DNA of 64,000 nucleotides from Dendronephthya gigantea (Eukaryota; Cnidaria; Anthozoa; Malacalcyonacea; Nephtheidae). Within the stretch, counting starts at the first letter, position 1. The number at the start of each line of letters is the position of its first letter. Made by a program: the position numbers and the translations under genes. The notes under the pieces are model-generated. The model did no database searches and had not been told where the DNA came from. It saw only the letters and a list, made by a program, of their open reading frames with translations. The stretch is from positions 1 to 64,000 of the forward strand of contig NW_021163092.1 of assembly GCF_004324835.1 (NCBI RefSeq), written 5' to 3'. Shown in pieces: positions 35,130 through 46,319 of this stretch.

Positions 35130-36709
35130 AGGGATAATTTGTAGAGAAGAGCATCTGAACATTAAAAAAATTTCCACTACATTTTTGTTTGTTAGGGCAT
35201 ATTAGAGTATATACAGAGCATCCAGTCTAATATCTAATCTAAATTCCAGTTTTTATTCCCCAATGTTAGTTTATAGAGTTTCGCATATATATTTATCAGA
35301 ATTTTATGATTGTGTTTTCTGTAACACGAGTAGAAGTCAGATACTTGTTCAGATATCACTTGTTGATTTAAATAATAATAGAAGTAAAGTATTGGACTGA
35401 AATATTGATTATTTTGTCCAACTATACCATAAGAACCTGTGGTCGTGAGGCTAAAACGTGCCAATAAACAATCTAGTATTAGCAAATATAGTGTTGAGTT
35501 GAAACACCGAGTAACTAAATTTGTAACAAACTTTTTAGGTTCAAATACATATAGGCTAGAACATATCATATTATCGTACAAGAGTAGTACTCCTTGTTTT
35601 TTGTTATTAAGAATTAGAGTTGGATTTCAAAAACCTTTCGAATCAGATTATTCAATATAGCGTATAGTGTAAAATAAATAAGGATGCGCATGCAGCTGCT
35701 GATGGGGGCTTTGAGCACGAAATTTTCACAACACCCAGTTCAATACGACTATGTTAACTTCTATTTTTTATTAATTACGATCTTCCCAGAGATAGGACGC
35801 CAACTGCGGTCATAAATTACGGTTGCACAACACATATAGGAGGCTTTTCTATAAATCTTAATACGCATGCACTTTAATAGATAAATAAGTTCAAAAATCG
35901 CATATGCCTCCAATATTTGTATCACGTTTGTGGCACACATGCATGAATTAAGTGAGATGATTCGTGGTAGAGAATAACAAAGAGATCTCACTCTAATTTT
36001 GATCTACATCAACAATTCTACATGAACAATGATTTCTCTTGTCTAGAAAGATCTAAAGTCATAACCAACAAAATCTTGTTTACTTCGGCAATAAAGTAAA
36101 AAATACTCCTTCAGTTTACCATAATATTGGTCATTTGCGATGTTGTTTATAGTGTGTAAAATATCATAAAATTATGAGTGTCGTTAAATTTAAAAGACAT
36201 CCTTGCAGAAGAAAAGAAAGCCTCACTTGTCAAAAAAGTTGCACTTCCAAATACCCTGTCCCACGATGTCGAATATGCCGCCATTTTTGGGGAACTTTTT
36301 TCAAAACCGTGAGCGCAAAACCTCCATTTTAGACTGAGTTTATTCTTTAGATGGTCAGTTGATTCTAAAAATATTGCTTTTCATGTTACTATAAGTACAC
36401 CCAAAATGTCATCGAGAGAAATGCTATGTGTTCATTCAAACTTGAACACCTTTCTCAGTTTTGTGGCACAATTAATTTAAATATGCATTCTCTCCGTAGC
36501 AGCTTTCTCTTACATTATTATCCCAGGAAGGGGGAAGCACATGTAGCTGAAAAATAATTAATTAAACATAACAGCCAGCATTAGTTTGATGGATGTAGAT
36601 ATCATCCATGCAGTCATAAATTAAGTGGTCAAAAGCTCTCATGTTAGTAGCATGCGCATGCGTAAACGAATATGTTCAAACGCAAGCCGAAAGAGCAGAG
36701 ATTACATAC
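35130..36709. other. Intergenic sequence after copy B
   Basis: The first 700 bp align with the sequence after copy C (from 53476), including GAAGAGCATCTGAACATTAA and TGCAGCTGCTGATGGGGG. No gene seen. Downstream exons of the minus-strand LPMO gene would be expected here but were not found. Confidence 0.45.
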
Positions 36710-37271
36710 CCAATTATTACCAGTGCTCCACCACCATTGCATCACGCAGTGATAACATGTCACTCCTTTGGGCAGCTGCAGGGTGATAGTGTATAGACCC
36801 CGTTTCCTGGGGGCAGTTCCCACTCCGCGTTTCCATCAGGCATTCTCAGCAAGATCTTGTTTAACTCATTTTGCGTGATCGGCTGTTGTGTCAATGGGGC
36901 GAGACGAAACGTGAAATAACCCAAATGATTTGTCATGATTCTTATTTTAACCTCAATTTTTTGACCTTCCTGGCAGCTTCTCATAATCGGCGCATTTTTT
37001 GCGAACTCCCAGGGATAATGGAACTTAGGGTTAGCGATGCCATATTCGTCCCATGCACAGACGCCACATTTGCTCTTGTGTTTCCCCCATTGTACATTTC
37101 TTCCACCGCAGCTCAGTTGGTTGTCAGTGTATTCTTTTGGACCTCCGTAACCTTTGCGCCAACGACTCGCGCGATTCACTGGGTCCATCATCATACCATG
37201 GCCACGAACTGACGCGGGAAAAACCGCTGCGAATATTGCTATGATGATGACAGATAAATACATTGTCGTTC
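36710..37271 (-). CDS. Secreted lytic polysaccharide monooxygenase, AA15-like, exon
   Basis: On the minus strand an acceptor TCTTTCTAG precedes ATG at 37263, which opens the signal peptide MYLSVIIIAIFAAVFPASVR. After cleavage the mature protein would start near His32 (numbered from the upstream in-frame ATG at 37293): GHGMMMDPVNRASRWRKGYG, then DNQLSCGGRNVQW and KCGVCAWDEYG. A second histidine lies in MTNHLGYFTFRL (His123). The two histidines are the copper-binding brace, and the motif order fits the AA15 family that oxidises chitin or cellulose. The frame stops at 36760 after CSCPKE, but the next bases in another frame read LQLPKGVTCYHCVMQWWWST and GNNW and end at a good donor (TGG|GTATGT) at 36710. 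There is therefore a small indel, or a sequence error, near 36778. Further exons to the left were not found. Confidence 0.75.
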
Positions 37272-37293
37272 CTAGAAAGATCGGAAATTTCAA

Positions 37294-40200
37294 TACATGA
37301 TTCCAGCTATATTATACATAAACATAAATTTTAATCAAGGCAAGAGGTATAAAAGTCAATACCACAGTTATCTTGCATGGCTAAAACTGCGAAGATTATA
37401 GTTACAAAATAACGGAATATAATATAATAAAATAATTGTAATAAATGGTCATCACTTTTGACCATCATTTGATTTAGATAAAGCGAAGTGTTCTAGAACT
37501 ATTTCATCAACTATAGCTACCCAAACGTGGCGTTTAAGGTGTAAAACGGGTAATTAATATTATGGCAAATGATTATAAAAAAGTCCGTTAAATAAAGCTA
37601 AAATTCCAGTATTTCTGTAAAAATTTCAGTACACACGGTAATATGTTTAGACTTTATAATAATATACTATTATATTATAATATAATACAATTAAAACAAG
37701 GATTGTTAAAAGGCAGCAATGATTAACTTAGACATGATCTGAATTTCTGCAAAAAGTTTTTTGACAATCATATTATGATAAATAAAATTATCCTACCGTA
37801 CCACCAATTTCCGTAATTTTTCTACCTGATTTGATCCTTCCACGCAGTTGTGATAGCAAAGTGAGCACCGAAGATATACTCCTAATATAAGGACTTCTTG
37901 CTTGTCTTATAAAACGTAAAATGAACGAAGTTTTCCAATAGTATATATTTCGTCAGATTATGTCCACACATCTGAAATGCTGAATACACGCGATGTCTAG
38001 CTGTAATTTAATAGCTTGCCGTTTTTGTTAAGACAGCGAGCAGGCGAAATACTTGTATTTGAAACGAGTCATGAATAATTGTGCAGGCTAAGCAATCACA
38101 AAGGGACAAATTTGAACAGTGTCAAATGGTTTAAATTAATTTCCTTCCTTGGGAACCAATGATGATTAAAAGAAACAAAACAAATCCAAAAAAAGGATAT
38201 CCTTCCGAATATCAATTCAAGATGGACGAAAGTGTAAATGTGGAAGTAATAATGCGTTATTATTTTGTATTTCATCGTTGTCTAGTTACTAAAATTCATA
38301 TCAAGAGCATCATACGTCATGCATGCATGTGCTATCAAACCCTCGCATTATTCGACAAATCTGATCTTGTGCAAAAACTAAAGATAATGTTCCGTTCCTG
38401 TTTGCGCATGTGCAGTGTTGACGCAATAAACGCAAAAGAGACCTCACAATAACACCGCGGAAAAACGTCTGCGCACGCCTCAACTCTGCCTGTAAGTGAG
38501 ATTAAAAATAATTAAAAAGCGGTTCCGAACGTTTCCGAAGGCTAAAAATGGCGGTAAAAAGGAGTGATTTCATTCGTGTCTTCAAATCCATATTTTGAGG
38601 GCATAAATAAACACTGCATTATAGAAACTAAGAGAAAAAACGTCCAGAGAGTCCTAAAAGTGGCATTCTACAAAAACACCTGTAAAAGGTGACTGTTAAC
38701 AAATTTTTCGTCTCAAACATTTTGTTTATCAAATAAGCAACGACAGTTTCCGAACTCTTAATTGAGACACGTTTTATTAAAAAAAATATGTCAGATACGA
38801 GACGTTTGCGTGTTCTCAATGATTGAAAATTAAGATGTATTTTACAATTTAAATAGATTAGAAAGCTTAACTTTCCGCGGGTTTTCTTAACTTTTAGGTT
38901 TAAACTTTTGTTTTCGAAAAATATTTTAAAGCCACCCCGAAAAAAAAAGGAAGATTTACTGTGAATTCCAGTTCGTTCGATACTCTAAATGCTAGAAGGC
39001 TTTTAATATATGTTCTGTCTGGCCGTCTTGTATATTTTTGCCTTTTCCTAACTTATATTTTATCAAATAATGGGCTAGTTTTGTTCCAAAAGTTGATATT
39101 TAGATTTACCATCACATTTTTATATTTCAGCGCGTGCGCAGTTGTAAGTTGGGTTAATCCTCGCAGGAAAAAATTCGCGAACGAGACATTCAATTGTTAA
39201 TAATAGGTGATTTCAATAGTTTTAGGTTTCAGTGTTAGGATTGATTCCGTATTTTGTCCTTGCCAGTCTATATCTTAGGCTAGGCAATAGTTATGTCTAA
39301 GAAAACCTTTTTTACATCAGTGATAAAATATTGCTCTACCATAATATTTGTCTAAAATGCAGCACTGTCTCTAGTGTTATCTTATACATTGAAATGCGTA
39401 TCTACACAATAGCAGGTGTTATGAAAGTTGGTTAATTCAAAATACAACCATACGCCTTACGCAAAGTACTAACCTTGTTTGTCGTTTTAAGTCGCAATTC
39501 CAAACACGTTTAGAAGGGATCGATTCTGCAGCTTTTTTGCAGTCATTGGAAGCTATTTCAACATACAATCATTCCGTGGCCGTCAACCTAGAGTGATATA
39601 AATCACAATTTGCAACTCGTAAGGGCTATTACTCAAACTACAGTCCACGAAACGGGCAATAAACTGAAATGTACCGGTATTTCTTAAACTCGAGCCTTTA
39701 GTTAATCGTCTCTGCTTTAGAAAGCCTGAAATTCGCGATATTTTGACGCCTCGCTTCCCCAGATATACATGTGGTCATCGCTGGTCCCTAGCGCGGTCAG
39801 CAAATCGCTGGAGCGGGCCTGGGCTCTATTTAGGCGCCATTGTCGTAAACATCTGATTGATGTCAAGGTGGCCGATGTAATGGAATATTGATTGCTACTT
39901 AGGTATATTTAACAATGACCGGTTTCTCCGGATTATATCACGCAATAAAAATGACATCATTGACATGTTCATGCAGGACAATTATGAAAATATATAAACT
40001 AGGCTGAGGCCTGATTCATACTTGTCTAAGAATCTTCTGACAGACAAAGAATTTTAGATATCAACAATGTCAATGATAGACAATTAGGCACTATAATTTA
40101 GTTGTAATTTTTATGCTTTCCTAGAAGAACGGCATAACAACAAACTTTTACATGTAAATAGGTTATCCTTTTGTACGAGCCTACTGTATGAAATTATATA

Positions 40201-40459
40201 ATAACGAAAACATCAAAACAATTTATAGCGCATTTGGGTGCCTCAAAGTAATGTATGCTTGCTTACATGGCATTTGTAGCTATGTTACAATATTACTTTG
40301 TGAGATGTTGCGAATAGTGAGAGAATAAATTTCCATTCGCACCATTTTTGTGTGTAAGGTGTTGAACCAGTACTAAAAGTGTACATAATCTCCCTTTTAT
40401 ATATAATTTAATCGATATGATGATAATAATGTCTCATCCGTAAGACAATAGCCTTATGA
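37294..40459. other. Intergenic sequence, B-C interval
   Basis: No supported gene. ORFs such as 38159-38452 and 38961-39200 have no recognisable domain. From about 39240 the sequence aligns with 17535 onward and 58915 onward in the other units. Confidence 0.45.
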
Positions 40460-40629
40460 ATAATGACGTATCAAGCCGTGACGACTGCAGGGAATTCTGG
40501 TTTTAGTAGTCACGGGGAAAAATTTTCCTTCAAATTTCGAAATTTTACTTCGAAAACTTCAAAATTTCCCGCCGTAACTATACTACGACCAGAATTCCCG
40601 GCAGATTTCACGGCTTCTCACGTCATTAT
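40460..40629. mobile_element. Foldback MITE
   Basis: A 170-bp near-palindrome. The left arm ATAATGACG...AGCCGTGA...GGAATTCTGG faces its complement ending CGTCATTAT. The equivalent place in the A-B interval (about 19245) lacks it. No coding capacity. Confidence 0.7.
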
Positions 40630-42099
40630 GCATGCATCATAGGAAATGCAAAATATTACTAACAAGCACAATTATTCTTGCAACTTCCTAATACAGCGAC
40701 GTTGTAATTGTCACTAGAAAGTGTATCAGACACGGATTAGTTCAAATTTGTATCCCCATTTTATTGCTTAAGGTAAGACAACTTTCTTTATTCATTCGCT
40801 GATTCTGGTAAATGCGTAAAAAGCGGTTTTCAGCTCGCGACAATAACGCATACACTCCAATATGTCGCGGCAGGTGTTGTAGATGTAGAGCAGTTATTTT
40901 CAAGCTGGATTTTCTGATATACGACAAAATGCTAAAATTCCTTAGTCCAGTTAAATATAAAGACTGATTACTTTGCTATGGCTGCGTTAATTCACCCGGT
41001 ACCGGATTCATTTGTCACGACAGCTTCGTTTGCCGTTACGAAGCGACGATTATTAGCAAGTGATTATTAATTTATTTCATTTGGTAGCTATATTTATTCA
41101 GATCTCGGACTTTAAAAATATCCACTGTCTTCGTTTGACTTCAAAATTTATCCTATTCTAGTCGCATTTAAATTACCAGTGATAAACTTTCAGAATATTA
41201 AATTGTATAGGCAGAATTGTCGTTACGTTTTGCAGGAATAGTTGTGAATTATATAGTTTAAATTATCTGTCAACGGTTGCTTACACGTAAAAAAGCTAAA
41301 TCTTAAACTCTTAAATATTAGACTCTCTAGTATGGCTTAGAAACCTTGGTAGAATTTCGGGTTTTAAAACAGGTAACAATGGTCAATTTTCATTCAATTT
41401 GTAGCTACTTTATATTTAGTCGTTCTGCATGATAATTCTGTAAGCATGCATGTGAATTGTTGGGTAGTGAGTAAATTTGAACTTTGCTTCATTGGTGATT
41501 AAGAGCGCACAGTTTCAAAATCTTTGCCTAGAAATAAATAATTTTTCTAAATATTTTCATAAAATAAAGTACCAATTGTGTTGTGTATTCTCTTACAAAA
41601 ATACAGCCAGACTTCCACATGTAAAGACAAGTTTAATCTCTATACATGCAAAGCTGCCATATTTATATCCTCGACATGATGTTAATTATTATGCTAAAAT
41701 ATGCAATACTTCCACTACATCCTCCTTTCTATACATATTTAAATATTTACAACACAGGCAGAAACTATTAAATCCCAACATTTTTATCGTTTTTTTTATA
41801 AAGTTTTTTAAAAGCTCTTAATGTCCAAATTAACCCATACTCTAAATAACTAACGCCAACAACGTTATAGTTTATTAGTCTTTTAGTCCAAGATAAAATC
41901 TTTAAACTTAGGGTTAGGTTTTCGTACACGTCAAAGAAAAGAAACGCAGAAAATGTTTTCTACTTTTTAATTAAGAATGCGCGAGTTGATGCATAATAAT
42001 GTCACGTGATCGATATATACATGTCGGAGAAGTTCTAATAAGCTTGGGACAAGTTCTAATATTTTGAAAGATCTCTTTTACGTTTCAAAACAGCTTTGA
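40630..42099. other. Intergenic sequence, end of B-C interval
   Basis: No gene. It aligns over much of its length with 59640-60230 upstream of copy D, including CAAAATCTTTG and the block CAGCCAGACTTCCACATGTA. Confidence 0.5.
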
Positions 42100-42575
42100 C
42101 TTTTTCCTGGCATAGAGTGAACCAATTTTGTTAGAACAACCGCTTTAATTCTATTCCAACATTGATTAAGGACGTTCCATTGGTTTTCTATCTACTTTCT
42201 TTCCATCTTCCTTTGCAGGAGTAGCTCTTGGTCTCCCACATTTTCATTTGATTGAATACGAACCTAATTCACGAAACGTTCCAATTTTTCTCGGGACACC
42301 TAAAACTTCATCGCAATTTTCGCTGAGATATCCCTTTATTGTTGATTTCGATAATTCGCTAACCTCTTTTGCCATCTTTTGTCCCCAAAAAAAATAACCC
42401 GCATTTCTTGTACAACGTAAACACCATGTGAGTTAACTAGTAAACAAAAGCGAGGCTGATCTATCATGTAATGCGCCAGTGCATATCAACAAATCCGCTT
42501 TCCAACTCAGAAGATATCGTTTATTGTAAATTTAAAAAATATTATCAGCTGGACTCAGACTTTTGACCACCCCTG
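42100..42575 (-). mobile_element. Tc1-like transposon relic
   Basis: The right end CAGCTGGACTCAGACTTTTG...CCCCTG|TA is a Tc1-type terminus at a TA. The minus strand from about 42378 reads MAKEVSELSKSTIKGYLSEN and continues to GVPRKIGTF and, after a stop, CGRPRATPAKEDGKK, the helix-turn-helix and GRPR linker of Tc1 transposases. The catalytic part is missing and the left end was not found. A shorter derivative of the same insertion lies upstream of copy D (60300-60352), so the insertion predates that duplication. Confidence 0.6.
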
Positions 42576-42706
42576 TATGTTATTATTGTCAAAATGCCAA
42601 AAATTAAATCTTGTAGGTGGGTTTGCTGTAACATATTAGTCTTTATTTCTGAAAATAAAAGCAGCTATATGTTGCTAGGTAGTATAATAGTGTTGCTCAG
42701 TATACG

Positions 42707-42849
42707 TATAAAATCATTACGAAAGCAGAAAAAGCAGAAAATATTTCAAGGATTGTATAAAGTAGTTCCGAGTTCCTACAATGACGTGAGGTAGCGCCAA
42801 AAGCCTCGCACAAATTCTTTATGTTCTAAACTTCTCTATTGTTTTTTAG
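42707..42849 (+). promoter_or_regulatory. Putative promoter and 5'-UTR intron of copy C
   Basis: TATAAAA at 42707-42713 lies in a block shared with copy D (60489-60495). About 80 bp downstream GACGTGAG|GTAGCG could be a donor, and TATTGTTTTTTAG at 42849 is a strong acceptor just before the coding exon. This suggests a short noncoding first exon and an intron of about 58 bp. The transcription start is inferred only. Confidence 0.45.
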
Positions 42850-43320
42850 TTTGTTGTCTCGAATATCCTGAATGGCTGAATCATCTTCGGCAGTTAGACA
42901 CGTTATTCGAGGGGGCGGATCCCTTTTCAGTAGGAAATTTTTTTTCCATATCGAGACAGACAAGGTGGAAGTGGTAAATAAGGTGTGCGACACAGTCGTT
43001 AAACTAGGTCTGGGTCTCGGCGCTCTGTATGTTGGTTATAAATTACTGAAACCATTAGTTGACGTTGCAGTGCAAAATGCTCTTGGTGGCAACCACGATG
43101 GTCAAGATCCTCCTGACGTTAAACCTGGATCTTTGCGGGTTGTGTTACATTGTCTCACAGACATTAGGTTTATGGAGATCTTAGAGGATTATGAATCAGG
43201 AAGAATGAAGAAACGCTTGCAAGAAGAGTTTTCAAAGGTTGGAATCAAAGTAGAAGGACTGAAGGTGAAGATTGAAAACATTGAGGAGGTGAATGAGACA
43301 AAGGAAGTAATTATGAAGAG
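42850..43320 (+). CDS. TRADD-N/TPR gene copy C, exon with membrane segment and TRADD-N-like domain
   Basis: ATG at 42872 opens 149 complete codons, and the exon ends in phase 2 at AAGAG|GTAAAT, a good donor. Residues 26-39 carry HIETDKVEVVNKVC. Residues 44-63 are KLGLGLGALYVGYKLLKPLV. Residues 85-148 are the TRADD-N-like domain (PGSLRVVLHCLTDIRFMEIL, then YESGRMKKRLQEEF, then GIKVEGLKVKIENIEEVNE). With only two bases left before the in-frame TAA, splicing at the donor is the natural reading. This is the best preserved first exon together with copy B. Confidence 0.78.
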
Positions 43321-43983
43321 GTAAATGTCTGATTATTACGAAATTATTATGAAATATATTTCCGAGAATAATTTATATCCTAATGGACGATTCGAGCTTT
43401 CGACTAATTTTTGATCGAAGTAACAAGAAAATAAATCATCACATGCAGTTAGAAAGATCTTACTTAAATTAGTGCAAATGCAAAGTTTAGCTGCGAAATT
43501 ATGTGAAATACGGAAAATATTAGTAGGTTACCCCCCCCAGGTTACGCGTGGACCCTACGCGGGACGTCGGAAACTGTCGGATTTTCCCGAAGATCAATCA
43601 ATCAATCAATAAAACTTTATTTTGCAACGCTACCCTCATCATCTGTCGATGGTTTTCGTGAGGGGCGTCACACAATTACAATAGATGAAAAATACCTATG
43701 TACAAGTATTAAAAATAGTATCATAATATAAACGAATAAACATGCAATGTTTATTAAAGAAGATATTAAAGAAGATAAAAACTAGGGATAATTGATGTCT
43801 GACTCAGTAGTTACATTTTTTTATCATATTTTTAAAGATGCCTAAAGATTTTTTTTCCTTTGTTTGCTTTGGTAGACTATTCCATAGCGCAGCCCCACTT
43901 TAACCAAAACTCTATATGCTTATCGCAGCTCATTTTTTCGTCTAGTTCTACTCCCAAACAACGAAAAGAGGAGTAGCGAATAA

Positions 43984-44031
43984 CAGGTTTAACTTTAATA
44001 ATTACTTGATCATTCCCAACTTTGTGATCTT

Positions 44032-44085
<54 letters not shown>

Positions 44086-45039
44086 TATACATATATATAT
44101 ATTATATTATATATATATTTCCTCCGGTAATCCCCAAATCACCTCAATCCCTTCATGTAAAAGAACACGGCGGAGAAACGTAATCTGGTTCAATCCTCCG
44201 TTTAGTAAATCCGTGAAAACAAATGTTGCCAGAGACTTCCTGCGACTCATCGACAAGCATTTCCCAATTTCTAGTCCTCTGCACAAGCTGTTCAACCGAA
44301 ACACAGTCAAGGTTAGCTACAGTTGCATGCCAAACGTGAAAAACATCATATCACGACACAACAACCAGATGTTGAACCAAGCTGCTGAGGAGCAACTACC
44401 CCGTTATTGTAACTGCAGAAATACCTCACAGTGTCCACTTGACCAAAAGTGCCTATCTAAGAACGTGGTTTATTCAGCCGAAATAGTATTAAATAGCGAA
44501 GATGAGACCAAGCAATACCTCGGAATGACCGCGAATTCGTTTAAATCAAGATTCAGCAACCATAAAAAGTCCTTTAACCACGCCAAGTACGAGAAGGAAA
44601 CTGAACTTTCAAAGTATATTTGGAATTTGAAAAGAAATGATAAGAAGTTTACACTTTCCTGGTCCATCACAAAACGCGCGCCAGCAAACTCGCCGGGTGC
44701 TAAACGATGCAACCTCTGTATTGCAGAGAAACTGTGTCTTTTGCAGGGTGACGCAAACAAACTCCTGAACAAAAAATCAGAGATCTTCGCCAAGTGCCGC
44801 CACCGAGAAAAATTCTGGGCAGGAAATTTTAAACGCACGCGCAAACAAGAAAGTCGCACGTCATCAAACTTGTAACAAACTGAAATTTAGTCGCCTGATG
44901 ATTGCCTCTGTGGCATGAAACTCAGAGTGGCGATGCCAATTTTTTAAGAATTATGTAAATGAATAAATATATATTGCTCTATTTGCTTGCAGTATTGAGC
45001 ACTCTTTTATCTCATACGAAGAATTTCTTAATAATTGTT

Positions 45040-45135
<96 letters not shown>

Positions 45136-45190
45136 AAGATCACAAAGTTGGGAATGATCAAGTAATTATTAAAGTTAAACCTGTTATACC
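43984..45190 (+). mobile_element. Penelope-like element fossil between (TA)n tracts, with inverted LINE flank
   Basis: The coding part from about 44119 to 44875 matches the C-terminal region of a Penelope-like element: VKVSYSCMPNVKNIISRHN, the cysteine-rich CNCRNTSQCPLDQKC, then the GIY-YIG part YLGMTANSFKSRFSNHKKS. (TA)n lies on both sides (44034-44111 and 45047-45132). The 50 bp of LINE sequence at 43984-44031 is repeated in inverse orientation at 45131-45186, as if the insertion copied its flank. 5'-truncated, no reverse transcriptase core. Confidence 0.75.
44891..44933 (+). ncRNA. Candidate hammerhead ribozyme motif of the Penelope-like element
   Basis: TCGC, CTGATGA, stem-loop TGCC-TCTGT-GGCA, GAAA, a tiny stem III CT/AG, then GCGA pairing with TCGC. 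The order of parts equals the motif at 23501-23544 and the minimal hammerheads reported for Penelope-like elements. It lies just after the coding end. Activity is uncertain. Confidence 0.5.
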
Positions 45191-45192
45191 TG

Positions 45193-45253
<61 letters not shown>

Positions 45254-45256
<3 letters not shown>

Positions 45257-46236
45257 TAGGAGGCAAAAGTTTGAGTCCAGTGACTGTATTTCTTTGTTTC
45301 AGCAGCATATATTAATATTCTACAGAAAACCTTACCGATAAGTGAACTAGAAAAAAGTAAACAAGTAAACAGAAAAATACATGCTGTACAACAACTATGA
45401 GATGTTATGATATTCATTTTTACGTATTTTAATGTGCAAACATGCATTTACATGTCATTGCTTAGTTCCCTCTTTTTTGCTCTTGAAATGACCTTTATTC
45501 TTGCTCGCATAGATTCCATAGATTTTTAATGTCACACGTTCAATACCTTGCCAGCATTCGTTGACCACTTGCCTCAAGTCAGCCTGGCTGGTGGGTCTGT
45601 GCCTCGCCCTCTTCCGGTTAAAACGGTTCTACAAGTGCTCCATAGGTTTTAGATCTGGAATATGAGGTGGAAAGCCATGACAACGAGATCACCAGAATGA
45701 GTTTGCTTCTAAACGATTTCTGGCACATAGAAGATGTGCATGTGCTTAGGGTGATTATCATGTAGTTAGACGTGCGATCATCTTTGTACCAGATGAAATT
45801 CCATGTCCTTGAAGAATTGGATGATACTTTTCTTTAATTAGGATCCTATTATATCTTTCAATATTGCCAAACCGAGCATGACCAAAGCAGCTAAAAGTTT
45901 GCTTGAGTAGGATTTAGTTTAGTTGGAAGGTTAGTTGCATACCACCTTTTTAAATTCTCACTTCTTCTGCGATCTTACGAGGAAAGAATCCTTCAATACT
46001 TAATGGAACTATTTGTCCTTGTGCACCATCACTTTGCCCTTTTTCCTACCCATCTTGGGCAGTGTAAAGGAATGAGAACTTTATTTTGTTATAATTTAGA
46101 TCATTAGGACCAAAACAGTGTGCAATTAATATAGTTTACAGTACTGAAACACTAGCACGCATGTCTTAACTCCAATACGCTGCCAGGATTTAATACTGGA
46201 ATTCTACAACGACTGGACTCAAACTTTTGCCTCCTA

Positions 46237-46239
<3 letters not shown>
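45254..46239 (-). mobile_element. Tc1/mariner element, 986 bp, in a (TA)n tract
   Basis: The ends CAGTAGGAGGCAAAAGTTTG and its complement are each flanked by TA. The minus strand carries decayed transposase sequence around 45700-45480, including a PDLKPMEHL motif (the Tc1 PDLNPIE equivalent) and a RHRPTSQADLRQVVNECWQG stretch with frame changes. The element is old and inactive. Confidence 0.75.

Positions 46240-46319
<80 letters not shown>

Noticed and set aside
36871-37212. Plus-strand ORF opposite the LPMO exon
   Set aside because: Antisense shadow. The minus strand shows signal peptide, His brace and family motifs.
44959-45447. Frames rich in YIYIYI or IYIYIY
   Set aside because: Translations of (TA)n microsatellites, not proteins.
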